10,522 nt of DNA from Bacillota bacterium (GTDB taxonomy: Bacteria > Bacillota > Sulfobacillia > Symbiobacteriales > Symbiobacteriaceae). The DNA is taken from contig JAQBPS010000753.1 of assembly GCA_028287415.1 (NCBI GenBank), positions 1 to 10,522 of the forward strand, given 5' to 3'. The notes under the pieces were generated by a model. That model ran no database searches, was not told the DNA's origin, and worked only from the letters and a program-made list of their open reading frames with translations. Shown here piece by piece: positions 1 to 6,099 of the stretch (the first letter of the stretch is position 1; each line of letters begins with the position of its first letter). The position numbers were made by a program, and so were the translations under genes.

Positions 1-214
1 GTGGTGAGAACTTGCGCCCGGCGCCCGAAGTAATGCGATGCGGGCTGCCGTCCGGCACCCGAACCACCCAGATGTCACTGATCACCGTATCCTGTAACCG
101 GTCAAACTCCTGCACCACATAGGCGAGCGTGCGGCCGTCGGGCGAAAAGCGGGGCTCACCAACGGGATGGAGCCGTAGCAGGTCCTGTGGAACGGGTGGC
201 CGTTGCTCGGACAC
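1..214 (-). CDS. S9-family (acylaminoacyl-type) peptidase, N-terminal part only
   Basis: This is the 5' end of a gene that runs off the left edge; 71 codons are visible. The start is GTG at 214-212, with AGGAGG 8 bases upstream (223-228). The N-terminus reads as the beginning of a prolyl-oligopeptidase / acylaminoacyl-peptidase (S9) enzyme: a 'DLLRL' segment, then two propeller-strand signatures typical of this family, 'PRFSPDGRTLAYVV' and 'SDIWVVRVPDG' followed by 'HRIT'. No signal peptide is visible, so the enzyme is probably cytosolic. The catalytic Ser-Asp-His domain would lie outside the window and cannot be checked. It starts 23 bases after the stop of the upstream permease gene, so it is probably the last visible gene of the peptide-uptake operon, where it could hydrolyse imported oligopeptides. 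A non-peptidase TolB-type propeller protein is the main alternative. Confidence 0.78.
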   Translation of the reverse strand, partial: MSEQRPPVPQDLLRLHPVGEPRFSPDGRTLAYVVQEFDRLQDTVISDIWVVRVPDGSPHRITSGAGRKFSP

Positions 215-237
215 GTTCGTTGCCTCCTTTGATGCGC

Positions 238-1128
238 TTACTCCTTGAGACGGGGATCAAGGGAATCACGCAGGCCGTCGCCCAGCAGATTGAAGCTCAG
301 GACGGCCAATACAATCGCCAGACCGGGGAAGATCGCTACCCAGGGTGCGGTTTCCATAAAACCACGGCCCGTGCTCAGCATCAGGCCCCAGGACGGAGTC
401 GGGGGCTCGGTGCCGAGGCCCAAAAAGCTCAGCGCGGCCTCTGCCAGGATGGCGAAGCCAAGGCTCAGCGTGGTCTGGACAATGATGGGTGCCATCGAAT
501 TGGGCAGGATGTGCCGGACGATGATCGTGAGATCGGTGGCCCCCAGCGCCTGTGCGGCTTCGACATATTCCGATCGCCGCACGCTGATCACAGCACTGCG
601 AGTGACCCGGGCGAAGCCTGGTGTGTACACAATGCCGATGGCGATCATCACGTTGGTCAGATTAGAGCCGAGGACCGCCATGATCGCAATCGCCAGCAGA
701 ATGGCCGGAAACGCGAAGAATACGTCCATGACCCGCGAGACGAGATGATCGATCCAGCCGCCGTAATACCCCGAGATCAAGCCCAGGCTGACCCCCGCAG
801 CGAGTGCGATGCCGACGGAGATAACCCCAACCTTCAGGGAGATCTGGGTGCCATAGATGATGCGGCTCAGGACGTCTCGCCCGAATTCGTCGGTTCCCAG
901 CACGTACGGCATACCGGGCGTCATCAGCCGGGTCTTCGGGTTCACCAGGACAGGATCATGTGGTGCGATGACCGGGGCCAGCACCGCGCAGACAACCAGC
1001 AGCAGAATCACCACTGTACCGAACATGGCGAGCCGGTTTCGCCTGAGCCTGCGCCAAACCATGCGCCAGTGGCTGATGGGCTCGGCTGGTTCCCGCCCTA
1101 CGGGGGCGGGATTGATGAGGGCACTCAT
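238..1128 (-). CDS. peptide ABC transporter permease, DppC/OppC type
   Basis: This is the second inner-membrane channel subunit of a peptide/nickel-type ABC importer, about 296 residues, a normal length for DppC/OppC. The start is taken as ATG at 1128-1126 because GGAGGG sits 6 bases upstream; an ATG 16 codons further out has no such site and would overlap the previous gene. In order one sees a short cytoplasmic N-terminus with a basic stretch (WRRLRRNRLA), a first membrane helix at about residues 36-56, the OppC-type segment 'LGTDEFGRDVLSRIIYG' (77-93), four or five further hydrophobic helices, and the EAA loop 'YVEAAQALGA' at about 188-197 that contacts the ATPase. The ending 'GDGLRDSLDPRL' is typical of the family. 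It starts 13 bases after the DppB-type gene and is clearly co-transcribed with it. The exact substrate cannot be read from the permease. Confidence 0.95.
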   Translation of the reverse strand: MSALINPAPVGREPAEPISHWRMVWRRLRRNRLAMFGTVVILLLVVCAVLAPVIAPHDPVLVNPKTRLMTPGMPYVLGTDEFGRDVLSRIIYGTQISLKVGVISVGIALAAGVSLGLISGYYGGWIDHLVSRVMDVFFAFPAILLAIAIMAVLGSNLTNVMIAIGIVYTPGFARVTRSAVISVRRSEYVEAAQALGATDLTIIVRHILPNSMAPIIVQTTLSLGFAILAEAALSFLGLGTEPPTPSWGLMLSTGRGFMETAPWVAIFPGLAIVLAVLSFNLLGDGLRDSLDPRLKE

Positions 1129-1141
1129 GCCGGACCCTCCC

Positions 1142-2086
1142 CTACTGGTAGTGGATCCGGGGGTCGATGTAGGCATAGACCACGTCGACCATCAGATTGA
1201 TCGTCACGAATACCAGGGTGATGAACAGCACTGCGCCCTGCACCATGGGGTAGTCCCGCTGGTTGATCGCCTGGAGGGCGAGTCGCCCGATGCCTGGCCG
1301 GGCGAACACCTGCTCGATGATGACCGATCCGCCGAGGATGTATCCGGCCTGCATGCCAATCACGGTCACCACTGGAATCAGGGCGTTGCGCAACGCGTGC
1401 TTATACACGATCATGCGCTCGGCAACCCCCTTGGCCCGGGCGGTGCGGATGTAATCCTGGCGCACCACCTCCAGCATGGTGGAACGGGTCATTCGCATCA
1501 CAACCGCCATCAGGGCGGTACCCAGTGAAAAGGCGGGCAAGATCATGTAACGGATACTCTGGAGCGGATGCTGAAACAGCGGGGCGTAGCCGGCCGCGGG
1601 CAGCACGCGGAGCCAGAGGGCGAAAACCAGGATGAGCATGGTCCCCAGCCAAAAGTCGGGCGTGGCGACCCCCAGGATGGCGACGATCCGCCCGCCGTAA
1701 TCGAGCCAGGTGTTCCGTCGCACCGCTGAGATTGTGCCAATGGGAATGGCCACGAGCAGCGATAGAACCATGCCGGTTGTCGCCAGCTCCACTGTTGCCG
1801 GGAACTGCTTGACGATCTCGCCGGCCACAGAGCGGCCGGTGCGCAGCGACACGCCCATATCACCACGGAGCAGCTTCCATAACCACTCCAGATACTGCCG
1901 CCACATGGGCTGATCCAACCCGAGAAAGTGGCGGAGTTCCGCGGCGGTCTTGGGGTCGGTGTTTGTGCCGAGCATCACTGCCACCACATCGCCCGGGATC
2001 AGCCGCGCCATCGAGAAGACAAGGACAGAGATTCCAAACAGCACGGGCAGCACCATGAGAATTCGCTTGATGACGTACTTACGCAT
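1142..2086 (-). CDS. peptide ABC transporter permease, DppB/OppB type
   Basis: This is the first channel subunit of the importer, 314 residues, the usual DppB/OppB length. The start ATG (2086-2084) has GGAGGTGGG 5 bases upstream. The N-terminus has the family pattern 'YVIKRILMVLPVLFGISVLV', the first membrane helix, followed by 'RLIPGD'. An outer region with 'LGLDQP...QY...WL' and 'GDMGVSLRTG' follows, then the transport domain with about five helices. The EAA loop is 'DYIRTARAKG' at 211-220 with the conserved tail up to P238, and the ending 'YAYIDPRI' is characteristic. It forms a heterodimer with the DppC-type protein encoded 13 bases downstream. The gap to the upstream binding-protein gene is 66 bases and holds a perfect stem-loop, which suggests lower expression than the binding protein. 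Confidence 0.95.
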   Translation of the reverse strand: MRKYVIKRILMVLPVLFGISVLVFSMARLIPGDVVAVMLGTNTDPKTAAELRHFLGLDQPMWRQYLEWLWKLLRGDMGVSLRTGRSVAGEIVKQFPATVELATTGMVLSLLVAIPIGTISAVRRNTWLDYGGRIVAILGVATPDFWLGTMLILVFALWLRVLPAAGYAPLFQHPLQSIRYMILPAFSLGTALMAVVMRMTRSTMLEVVRQDYIRTARAKGVAERMIVYKHALRNALIPVVTVIGMQAGYILGGSVIIEQVFARPGIGRLALQAINQRDYPMVQGAVLFITLVFVTINLMVDVVYAYIDPRIHYQ

Positions 2087-2112
2087 GGCTACCCACCTCC
2101 AGTTGAAACGCC

Positions 2113-2145
2113 GGCGGCCCCGCGTCGCTGCCTGGCGGGGCCGCC
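2113..2145 (-). promoter_or_regulatory. intercistronic stem-loop between binding-protein and permease genes
   Basis: A perfect inverted repeat with 11-bp all-G/C arms (2113-2123 and 2135-2145) surrounds an 11-base loop. It begins 7 bases after the stop of the binding-protein gene. On the minus strand no T-run follows, so it is a poor intrinsic terminator. Its place matches the known role of such hairpins, as in malE-malF, in protecting the 3' end of the binding-protein mRNA and reducing permease expression. That role is inferred from position. Confidence 0.7.
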
Positions 2146-2152
2146 CCGACCA

Positions 2153-3742
2153 CTACTTGTCCAGCCACACCTGGTGAAATGCCTGCATCGATCCGGTGGC
2201 CATGTGGTAGAACCCCTGCACGTACGGACGGCTACCCTCATACTGATTCTGCAGTTCGATGAACACATAGGGCGCTTGTTCTGCCACCCGCTTCTGGACG
2301 TCGGCGTAGATTTGCTTGCGCTGATTGGCGTCCAGCGTCGTGCGGCCCTTTTCCAGCATCGCGTCCAGGGTCTGGTCGCTGAACTGGACGTAGTTCCACT
2401 TCTCGCCCGTCTTGAACTCGGGGTAGAGGAAGCCGTCCGGGTCCACGAAGCCGATCCAGCCGAGGATCGTCAGGTCAAAGTCATGCTTGTTGACCGCCTC
2501 GTCCAGGAACAGCCCCCAGTCCATGGGCTTCACATCGATCGTGATGCCGACCTCCTTGAGCTGGGCTTGCACCACCTGGGCGATCGCGATCTGGGACTGG
2601 TACGCACTGCCGACCTTTACAGTCGCCTTGAATCCGTTGGGGTAGCCGGCCTCAGCCAGCAGTTGCTTCGCCTTGTTCAGGTCCCGCTGGTAGGCGGTCG
2701 AATCAAGGTAAGCCCAATGTCCGGGCGGGACCGGGCCAGTTTTGATCACCGTTCCCTCACCGAAGAGGGCGGTGTCCACAATCGCCTGACGATCCAATGC
2801 ATAGGCCATCGCCTGGCGCACTTTCACGTCATTAAAGGGCTTCCGTGTGGTGTTCATACCGATGTAGTCATACGCCGTGCTGGGACCGCCGACCAGGACC
2901 ACGTTCTTGTCCGCTTTCAGCGTGCTGATGTCCTTCGCTGGCAGTTGAATCGCAAGGTCGATCTCGCCGGTGCGGATGGCGGTGACGCGGGCCGTGTCGT
3001 CCGGCATCGGCTTGATCTCAATGCCATCCAGCAGCGGCTGGCCCTTGACGAAATAGTTGGGGTTTCGCTCCAGCTTGATCATCTGGCCTGGCACGTAGTC
3101 CTTCAGTATAAAGGGGCCGGTACCGTCCGCAACCTTCTGAAGGTCGCCGTTCTTCGCCACCGTTTCCTTCGGGACGATCGCCATGAGGGCGCTCGCCAGA
3201 TTGGTCAGCAGCGGGGCGAATGGCTTGTCCAGCGTCAGCTTCACGGTGTAGTCGTCGACGACGTCGACCGACTTGACCGCCTCGAGCAGGTAGGCACGGG
3301 GGCTCTTCGGGTCCTTGACTCGTCCCAGGGAGTACTGGACGTCGGCCGCCTTCATCTCCCGCCCATTGTGGAACTTGACGCCCTGGCGAAGTTTGAAGGT
3401 ATAGGTCAGGCCATCCGGAGCGACGTCCCACGTCTCCGCCAGGTCAGGCTGTACCTGCATCTTGTCGTCCAGTTTCAGCAACCCGTTATACACCTGTTCG
3501 ATCACGAGCCCTGAGGAGTAAGCGTCCACCAAATGCGGGTCAAAGCCGACGGCGTCTGCGGTCACCCCGACTTTCAACACCCCGCCCTGCTTGGGAGTCG
3601 AGGCCGAGGTCTGGCCCTGCTTCGCCGATTCGTTACCGGCCGCAGCGGTCTGATTAACCGGCCTTGAGGCGCACCCAGCCAGTAGGAGCGTACCTGCTGT
3701 GAGCAGGACGACGAATGCGCGGGCCGTGCGTTGGATGGCCAT
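2153..3742 (-). CDS. peptide-binding lipoprotein, SBP_bac_5 family (DppA/OppA type)
   Basis: This is the extracellular substrate-binding protein of the ABC importer, 529 residues, normal for the family. The start ATG has AGGAGGG 8 bases upstream. A lipoprotein signal is clear: basic N-terminus, hydrophobic stretch from about residue 9 to 22, and lipobox L-A-G-C with Cys24 as lipidation site. A Ser/Thr/Gln/Ala-rich tether of about 25 residues follows. The mature domain shows family signatures in order: 'GGVLKVGVTAD', 'QPDLAETWDVAPDGLTYTF', 'LRQGVKFHNG', 'DVQYSLGR', 'GTGPF', then 'AMAYALDRQAI' and 'AKQLLAEAGYPNGF' in the second lobe. It delivers peptides, or a related ligand, to the two permeases encoded downstream. 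The ligand cannot be read from sequence; family members also bind nickel, heme or glycosides. It lies 54 bases downstream of the Lrp-type regulator on the same strand, probably in the same transcript. Confidence 0.94.
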   Translation of the reverse strand: MAIQRTARAFVVLLTAGTLLLAGCASRPVNQTAAAGNESAKQGQTSASTPKQGGVLKVGVTADAVGFDPHLVDAYSSGLVIEQVYNGLLKLDDKMQVQPDLAETWDVAPDGLTYTFKLRQGVKFHNGREMKAADVQYSLGRVKDPKSPRAYLLEAVKSVDVVDDYTVKLTLDKPFAPLLTNLASALMAIVPKETVAKNGDLQKVADGTGPFILKDYVPGQMIKLERNPNYFVKGQPLLDGIEIKPMPDDTARVTAIRTGEIDLAIQLPAKDISTLKADKNVVLVGGPSTAYDYIGMNTTRKPFNDVKVRQAMAYALDRQAIVDTALFGEGTVIKTGPVPPGHWAYLDSTAYQRDLNKAKQLLAEAGYPNGFKATVKVGSAYQSQIAIAQVVQAQLKEVGITIDVKPMDWGLFLDEAVNKHDFDLTILGWIGFVDPDGFLYPEFKTGEKWNYVQFSDQTLDAMLEKGRTTLDANQRKQIYADVQKRVAEQAPYVFIELQNQYEGSRPYVQGFYHMATGSMQAFHQVWLDK

Positions 3743-3770
3743 TGGTGCTTCCCTCCTGGTGATTAAGTAA

Positions 3771-3788
3771 CACTGGCCGTAACCAGTG
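3771..3788 (-). promoter_or_regulatory. small hairpin between lrp-type and binding-protein genes
   Basis: A 6-bp perfect stem (3771-3776 with 3783-3788) has a 6-base loop and lies in the 54-base gap between the regulator and the binding-protein gene. On the minus strand a T-rich stretch (TTACTTAAT) follows. This could be a weak terminator or attenuator that lets part of the transcription pass into the transporter genes, or an mRNA processing site. The short stem makes it a weak call. Confidence 0.3.
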
Positions 3789-3796
3789 GGATCCCC

Positions 3797-4297
3797 TCAT
3801 TCTCCGGCCTGCGGATCGCCCGTCCCTCTCGCCGCCTGGAGCGCCTGGTCCATGAGGTAGCTCCAGTTGTAGCTCTGCTTCGCATGCGACAGCACAGTAA
3901 TGGTGTCGATCTCCGTGATGCCCGGCACCTTGCTCAGCGTACTGAGGTAAAAATCGTGGAACAGCTCCGCATTAGGGAACATGGCCTCCGCAAACACCTG
4001 GTACGGCCCCATCGTCTGGCCTACCCACCGCAAGTTGGGCATTTCCTTGAGGTGCAGCAGCGTTTCGGCGATCAGTGATAGATCACAGCGAAAACCGAGC
4101 AGCACGTGGTGGTGCATACCGAGCTTCTTCTCATCCGGCATCACTGCAATGGTAATGATGCGCTCTTGCAACAGGCGGTCGACCCGGCGGCGTACGGTCG
4201 ATTCCGTGATACCGAACTCGCGCGCTATGTCGGAGTTTGATCGCCGTCCGTGGTCCTGAAGCGCACCAATAATCCGGCGATCAAGATCATCAATCAT
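3797..4297 (-). CDS. Lrp/AsnC-family transcriptional regulator
   Basis: This is a DNA-binding regulator of the leucine-responsive (Lrp/AsnC) family, 166 residues from the chosen ATG at 4297-4295. That start is preceded by AGTAGG at 7 bases and gives the classic opening 'MIDDLDRRIIGALQ'. An open frame extends 63 codons further upstream, but this would cross the promoter and a terminator and has no family match. The winged helix-turn-helix covers about residues 3-50, with the recognition region 'SDIAREFGITESTVRRRVDR' (22-41). The C-terminal RAM/ligand-binding domain spans about 65-142 ('HHVLLGFRCD', 'GPYQVFAEAMF', 'VPGITEIDTITVL'). These proteins form dimers and octamers and sense amino acids or related small molecules. 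It heads the peptide-transport gene set and likely controls that set and itself; the upstream region carries a strong promoter with inverted repeats. Activator or repressor status is unknown. Confidence 0.93.
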   Translation of the reverse strand: MIDDLDRRIIGALQDHGRRSNSDIAREFGITESTVRRRVDRLLQERIITIAVMPDEKKLGMHHHVLLGFRCDLSLIAETLLHLKEMPNLRWVGQTMGPYQVFAEAMFPNAELFHDFYLSTLSKVPGITEIDTITVLSHAKQSYNWSYLMDQALQAARGTGDPQAGE

Positions 4298-4330
4298 AAA
4301 TATACCTACTTGCCATTGATTTTGAATTGA

Positions 4331-4359
4331 ATAATAGCATGTATGACGAAATACAGCAA
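4331..4359 (-). promoter_or_regulatory. sigma-A type promoter of the lrp-type gene
   Basis: On the minus strand a -35 box TTGCTG (4359-4354) is separated by exactly 17 bases from a -10 box TATTAT (4336-4331). A TG extension stands one base before the -10 box. Transcription would begin near 4324, giving a leader of about 27 bases before the ATG at 4297. The region is AT-rich compared with its surroundings. This is the best promoter in the window. Confidence 0.75.
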
Positions 4360-4386
4360 TAGCTCTGGCGTATTTCGCGAATTTCG
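4347..4386 (-). promoter_or_regulatory. candidate operator: CGAAAT-type half-sites around the lrp promoter
   Basis: An exact 8-bp inverted repeat lies at 4347-4354 (cgaaatac) and 4370-4377 (gtatttcg), with centres 23 bp apart, close to two helix turns. A third copy of the core, atttcg, is at 4381-4386. One arm falls in the spacer and touches the -35 box; the others lie just upstream. Lrp/AsnC proteins commonly bind several phased half-sites near their own promoter, so autoregulation is a reasonable inference. Confidence 0.45.
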
Positions 4387-4406
4387 TTTTGATCACCGCG
4401 ACCAGA

Positions 4407-4435
4407 AACGAAAAACACCCCCGTGCGGGGGTGTC
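4407..4435 (-). terminator. intrinsic terminator of the amidohydrolase pair
   Basis: On the minus strand, 12 bases after the stop of the second amidohydrolase gene, an 8-bp perfect stem (4427-4434 with 4415-4422) with a 4-base loop is followed by TTTTT (4415-4411) and then CGTTT. This is a standard factor-independent terminator. It separates the amidohydrolase unit from the lrp/transport unit. Confidence 0.88.
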
Positions 4436-4446
4436 TCTGACTTGGC

Positions 4447-5193
4447 TTAATCCCACTGGTACAGTTGGCGGAGGGTGCCGCTCCACATCGCCATCTTCTC
4501 CTGCTCGCCGAGGTGGGCGCAGCGCACACGCTCCATCTCGAACTCCTGGTCGTAGTATGGCGTGCCGCTGGCGAACACGACGCGATCCGGGCCGACCTCG
4601 GCCATGACCTCCTCCAGGAAGTCTTCCCGGTAAGTGCCTGAGGTCTCAATCACGACGTTCGGGCAGGCGTCCAGCATCGCTCTTGCTTCGCTGAGCAGCA
4701 TGCCTGATATGTTCAGATTGCCGCCGTTGGCTGCGATAAACCGCACCTCCGGGAACTGGCGAGCCAGGTCTGCGACCTGTGTGGGGTGGGAGACTCTGAC
4801 CTGGCCGGCGTTGATCAGAACGGGAACACCCAGCCGGGCAGCCTCACGGACTACGGGATGGACAATCTCGTCGTTGATCGGGAAATTCTCCTCCCAGGGG
4901 TTGAGGTAGACCCCACGCAGGCCCAAGTCCCGGACACTCCGCCGCAGTTCCGTGACGGCATCCGCCCCCTGCCACGGGTCGACCCGGCAGACGCCCAGGA
5001 ATCGGTCCGGGCGATTCCGGACAGCGTCCGCCACTCGCTCATTCTCCGATGCGAGATGGTAATGTTGGGGCCGCAGTGGCGTCAGGATCGCCCGGTCGAT
5101 TTGCAAACGGTCCATGCGCTCCAGCAAATCCGTCACGGTCTGACGCTGACCGAAAAGGCCTTCACCCAGATGGACCCGGCCGTCGATAATCAT
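4447..5193 (-). CDS. degenerate amidohydrolase-2 family protein (likely metal-free paralogue)
   Basis: This 248-residue protein has the fold signature of the amidohydrolase-2 (TIM-barrel) family and aligns along its length with the upstream gene, but it lacks most of the metal site. The N-terminal H-x-H is R6-V7-H8. The barrel histidine of 'LFHCG' is N128 ('LINAG'), that of 'GHCGG' is N156 ('AANGG'), and the aspartate of 'ASDGP' is G210 ('ASGTP'). The 'KLHP' segment is 'YLNP'. Four of five expected ligands are therefore changed while the frame stays open and the surrounding residues are kept, which argues for selection rather than decay. It may be a non-catalytic partner or sensor subunit of the intact paralogue. 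The ATG start overlaps the upstream stop by four bases (ATGA), with GGAGG inside the previous gene, so the two are translationally coupled. A divergent enzyme with another mechanism remains possible. Confidence 0.85.
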   Translation of the reverse strand: MIIDGRVHLGEGLFGQRQTVTDLLERMDRLQIDRAILTPLRPQHYHLASENERVADAVRNRPDRFLGVCRVDPWQGADAVTELRRSVRDLGLRGVYLNPWEENFPINDEIVHPVVREAARLGVPVLINAGQVRVSHPTQVADLARQFPEVRFIAANGGNLNISGMLLSEARAMLDACPNVVIETSGTYREDFLEEVMAEVGPDRVVFASGTPYYDQEFEMERVRCAHLGEQEKMAMWSGTLRQLYQWD

Positions 5194-5951
5194 GGCTGCG
5201 CCTCCTTCCGTCCCGCCAGCCGCAGCAGCGAGTCGATATTTTCGAAGAACAGCTGGTGCTCTTCGTCAGGTGAAAGTCCGGCGAGTCGCACCTTGCGCAC
5301 CTCGATCGTGGGGTCGCAGCCGGGTCCGTCCGAGGCATAGAGCACCCGGTGAGCCCCGATTGACTCCACGGCCTGCCTGATCATGGCCGGGTATGGCATG
5401 GCCGATGTTTCGAGGTAAATATTCGCATGGCGCTGGGCTACCCGGATCGCATCTTTCGTATGGAAATAGCCGCCACAGTGCCCCAGAATGATCCTGGCGT
5501 CTGGCACCAGCTCGGCCAGACGGGCAATCTGAAGCGGGAGACTCAGCTCCTCGTCGCCGCAGTGAAACAGGACCGGGGTGTTCAACTCGGCGGCCTTCTG
5601 AACGATGGCCACAGTCTGCGGGCTTGCCGGATGCTGAAGGTAGCTGACGGGGTGGAGTTTCAGACCCTTCATCCCATAGTGCCGAATCGCGTGTTCGAAC
5701 ATGTCGATTGCCTGCTGACCATATCCGGGATTCATACGCGCATAGCCGATCAGGCGGTCGGGATAGCGCGCACAGGATTCGGCGATGTATTCCAGGGCAT
5801 CGGAGGTGCGACCGGGGGCATCGACATAGGTCATGATGATCGCTCGGTCAACTTTCGCTTCGTCGAGCAGGCGGATGATTGTTTCGGGGGGGTCGAACCA
5901 GCCAACCTTGTCGACATGCGTGTGGGAATCGATGATCTCCTGCCTGCTCAC
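5190..5951 (-). CDS. amidohydrolase-2 family metal-dependent hydrolase
   Basis: This is a TIM-barrel metal-dependent hydrolase of the amidohydrolase-2 family, about 253 residues. The start is taken as GTG at 5951-5949, with AGGAGG 9 bases upstream; a TTG two codons earlier lies only 3 bases from that site. All expected metal-site residues are visible, numbered from the GTG: H10 and H12 in 'IIDSHTH', K98 and H100 in 'LKLHP', H130 in 'LFHCGD', H158 in 'ILGHCGG' and D208 in 'YASDGPG'. The family includes hydrolases and decarboxylases acting on many small molecules, so the substrate is not readable here. There is no signal peptide, so it is probably cytosolic. The next gene is a degenerate paralogue with an overlapping start, which suggests the two products work together. 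A 148-base spacer lies upstream, without a confident promoter. Confidence 0.92.
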   Translation of the reverse strand: MSRQEIIDSHTHVDKVGWFDPPETIIRLLDEAKVDRAIIMTYVDAPGRTSDALEYIAESCARYPDRLIGYARMNPGYGQQAIDMFEHAIRHYGMKGLKLHPVSYLQHPASPQTVAIVQKAAELNTPVLFHCGDEELSLPLQIARLAELVPDARIILGHCGGYFHTKDAIRVAQRHANIYLETSAMPYPAMIRQAVESIGAHRVLYASDGPGCDPTIEVRKVRLAGLSPDEEHQLFFENIDSLLRLAGRKEAQP

Positions 5952-6005
5952 GCGCAACCGCCTCCTGTTATGTGATCTATTGGTGGTTCATATTTTCTGT
6001 TAGGC

Positions 6006-6022
6006 TGCGATTCGCCATCGCA
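6006..6022. promoter_or_regulatory. short inverted repeat upstream of the amidohydrolase pair
   Basis: The motif tgcgat-tcgcc-atcgca forms a perfect 6-bp inverted repeat with a 5-base centre, about 55 bases upstream of the amidohydrolase start. It could be an operator. No good promoter boxes could be recognised in the 5952-6062 spacer, so its relation to a promoter is unknown. Confidence 0.25.
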
Positions 6023-6062
6023 AAACTCGACACCTTTGTGCGTATAGACAGAGCCTCGCGGC

Positions 6063-6095
6063 AAGCCCCCGCCAGTACTAGTCCGGCGGGGGCTT
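6063..6095 (-). terminator. hairpin after the vWA protein gene, probable terminator
   Basis: Four bases after the stop codon of the 917-residue protein gene an 11-bp perfect stem (6085-6095 with 6063-6073) encloses an 11-base loop. The stem is very GC-rich, but on the minus strand it is followed by only two T residues and then a GC-rich stretch. It therefore probably ends or stabilises the mRNA without being a canonical intrinsic terminator. Confidence 0.6.
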
Positions 6096-6099
6096 CTCC

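Noticed and set aside
187..1200. Plus-strand open frame of 337 codons
   Set aside because: It is antisense to the DppC-type permease gene and its product has no membrane segments or motifs.
1928..3514. Long plus-strand open frame of 528 codons
   Set aside because: It lies antisense to the binding-protein gene and part of the permease gene, shows no family motifs and has no suitable ribosome binding site; it is a by-product of GC-rich codon use.
4298..4486. 63-residue N-terminal extension of the Lrp-type regulator
   Set aside because: It would run through the terminator, the promoter and the operator-like repeats, while the ATG at 4297 gives the standard family N-terminus.
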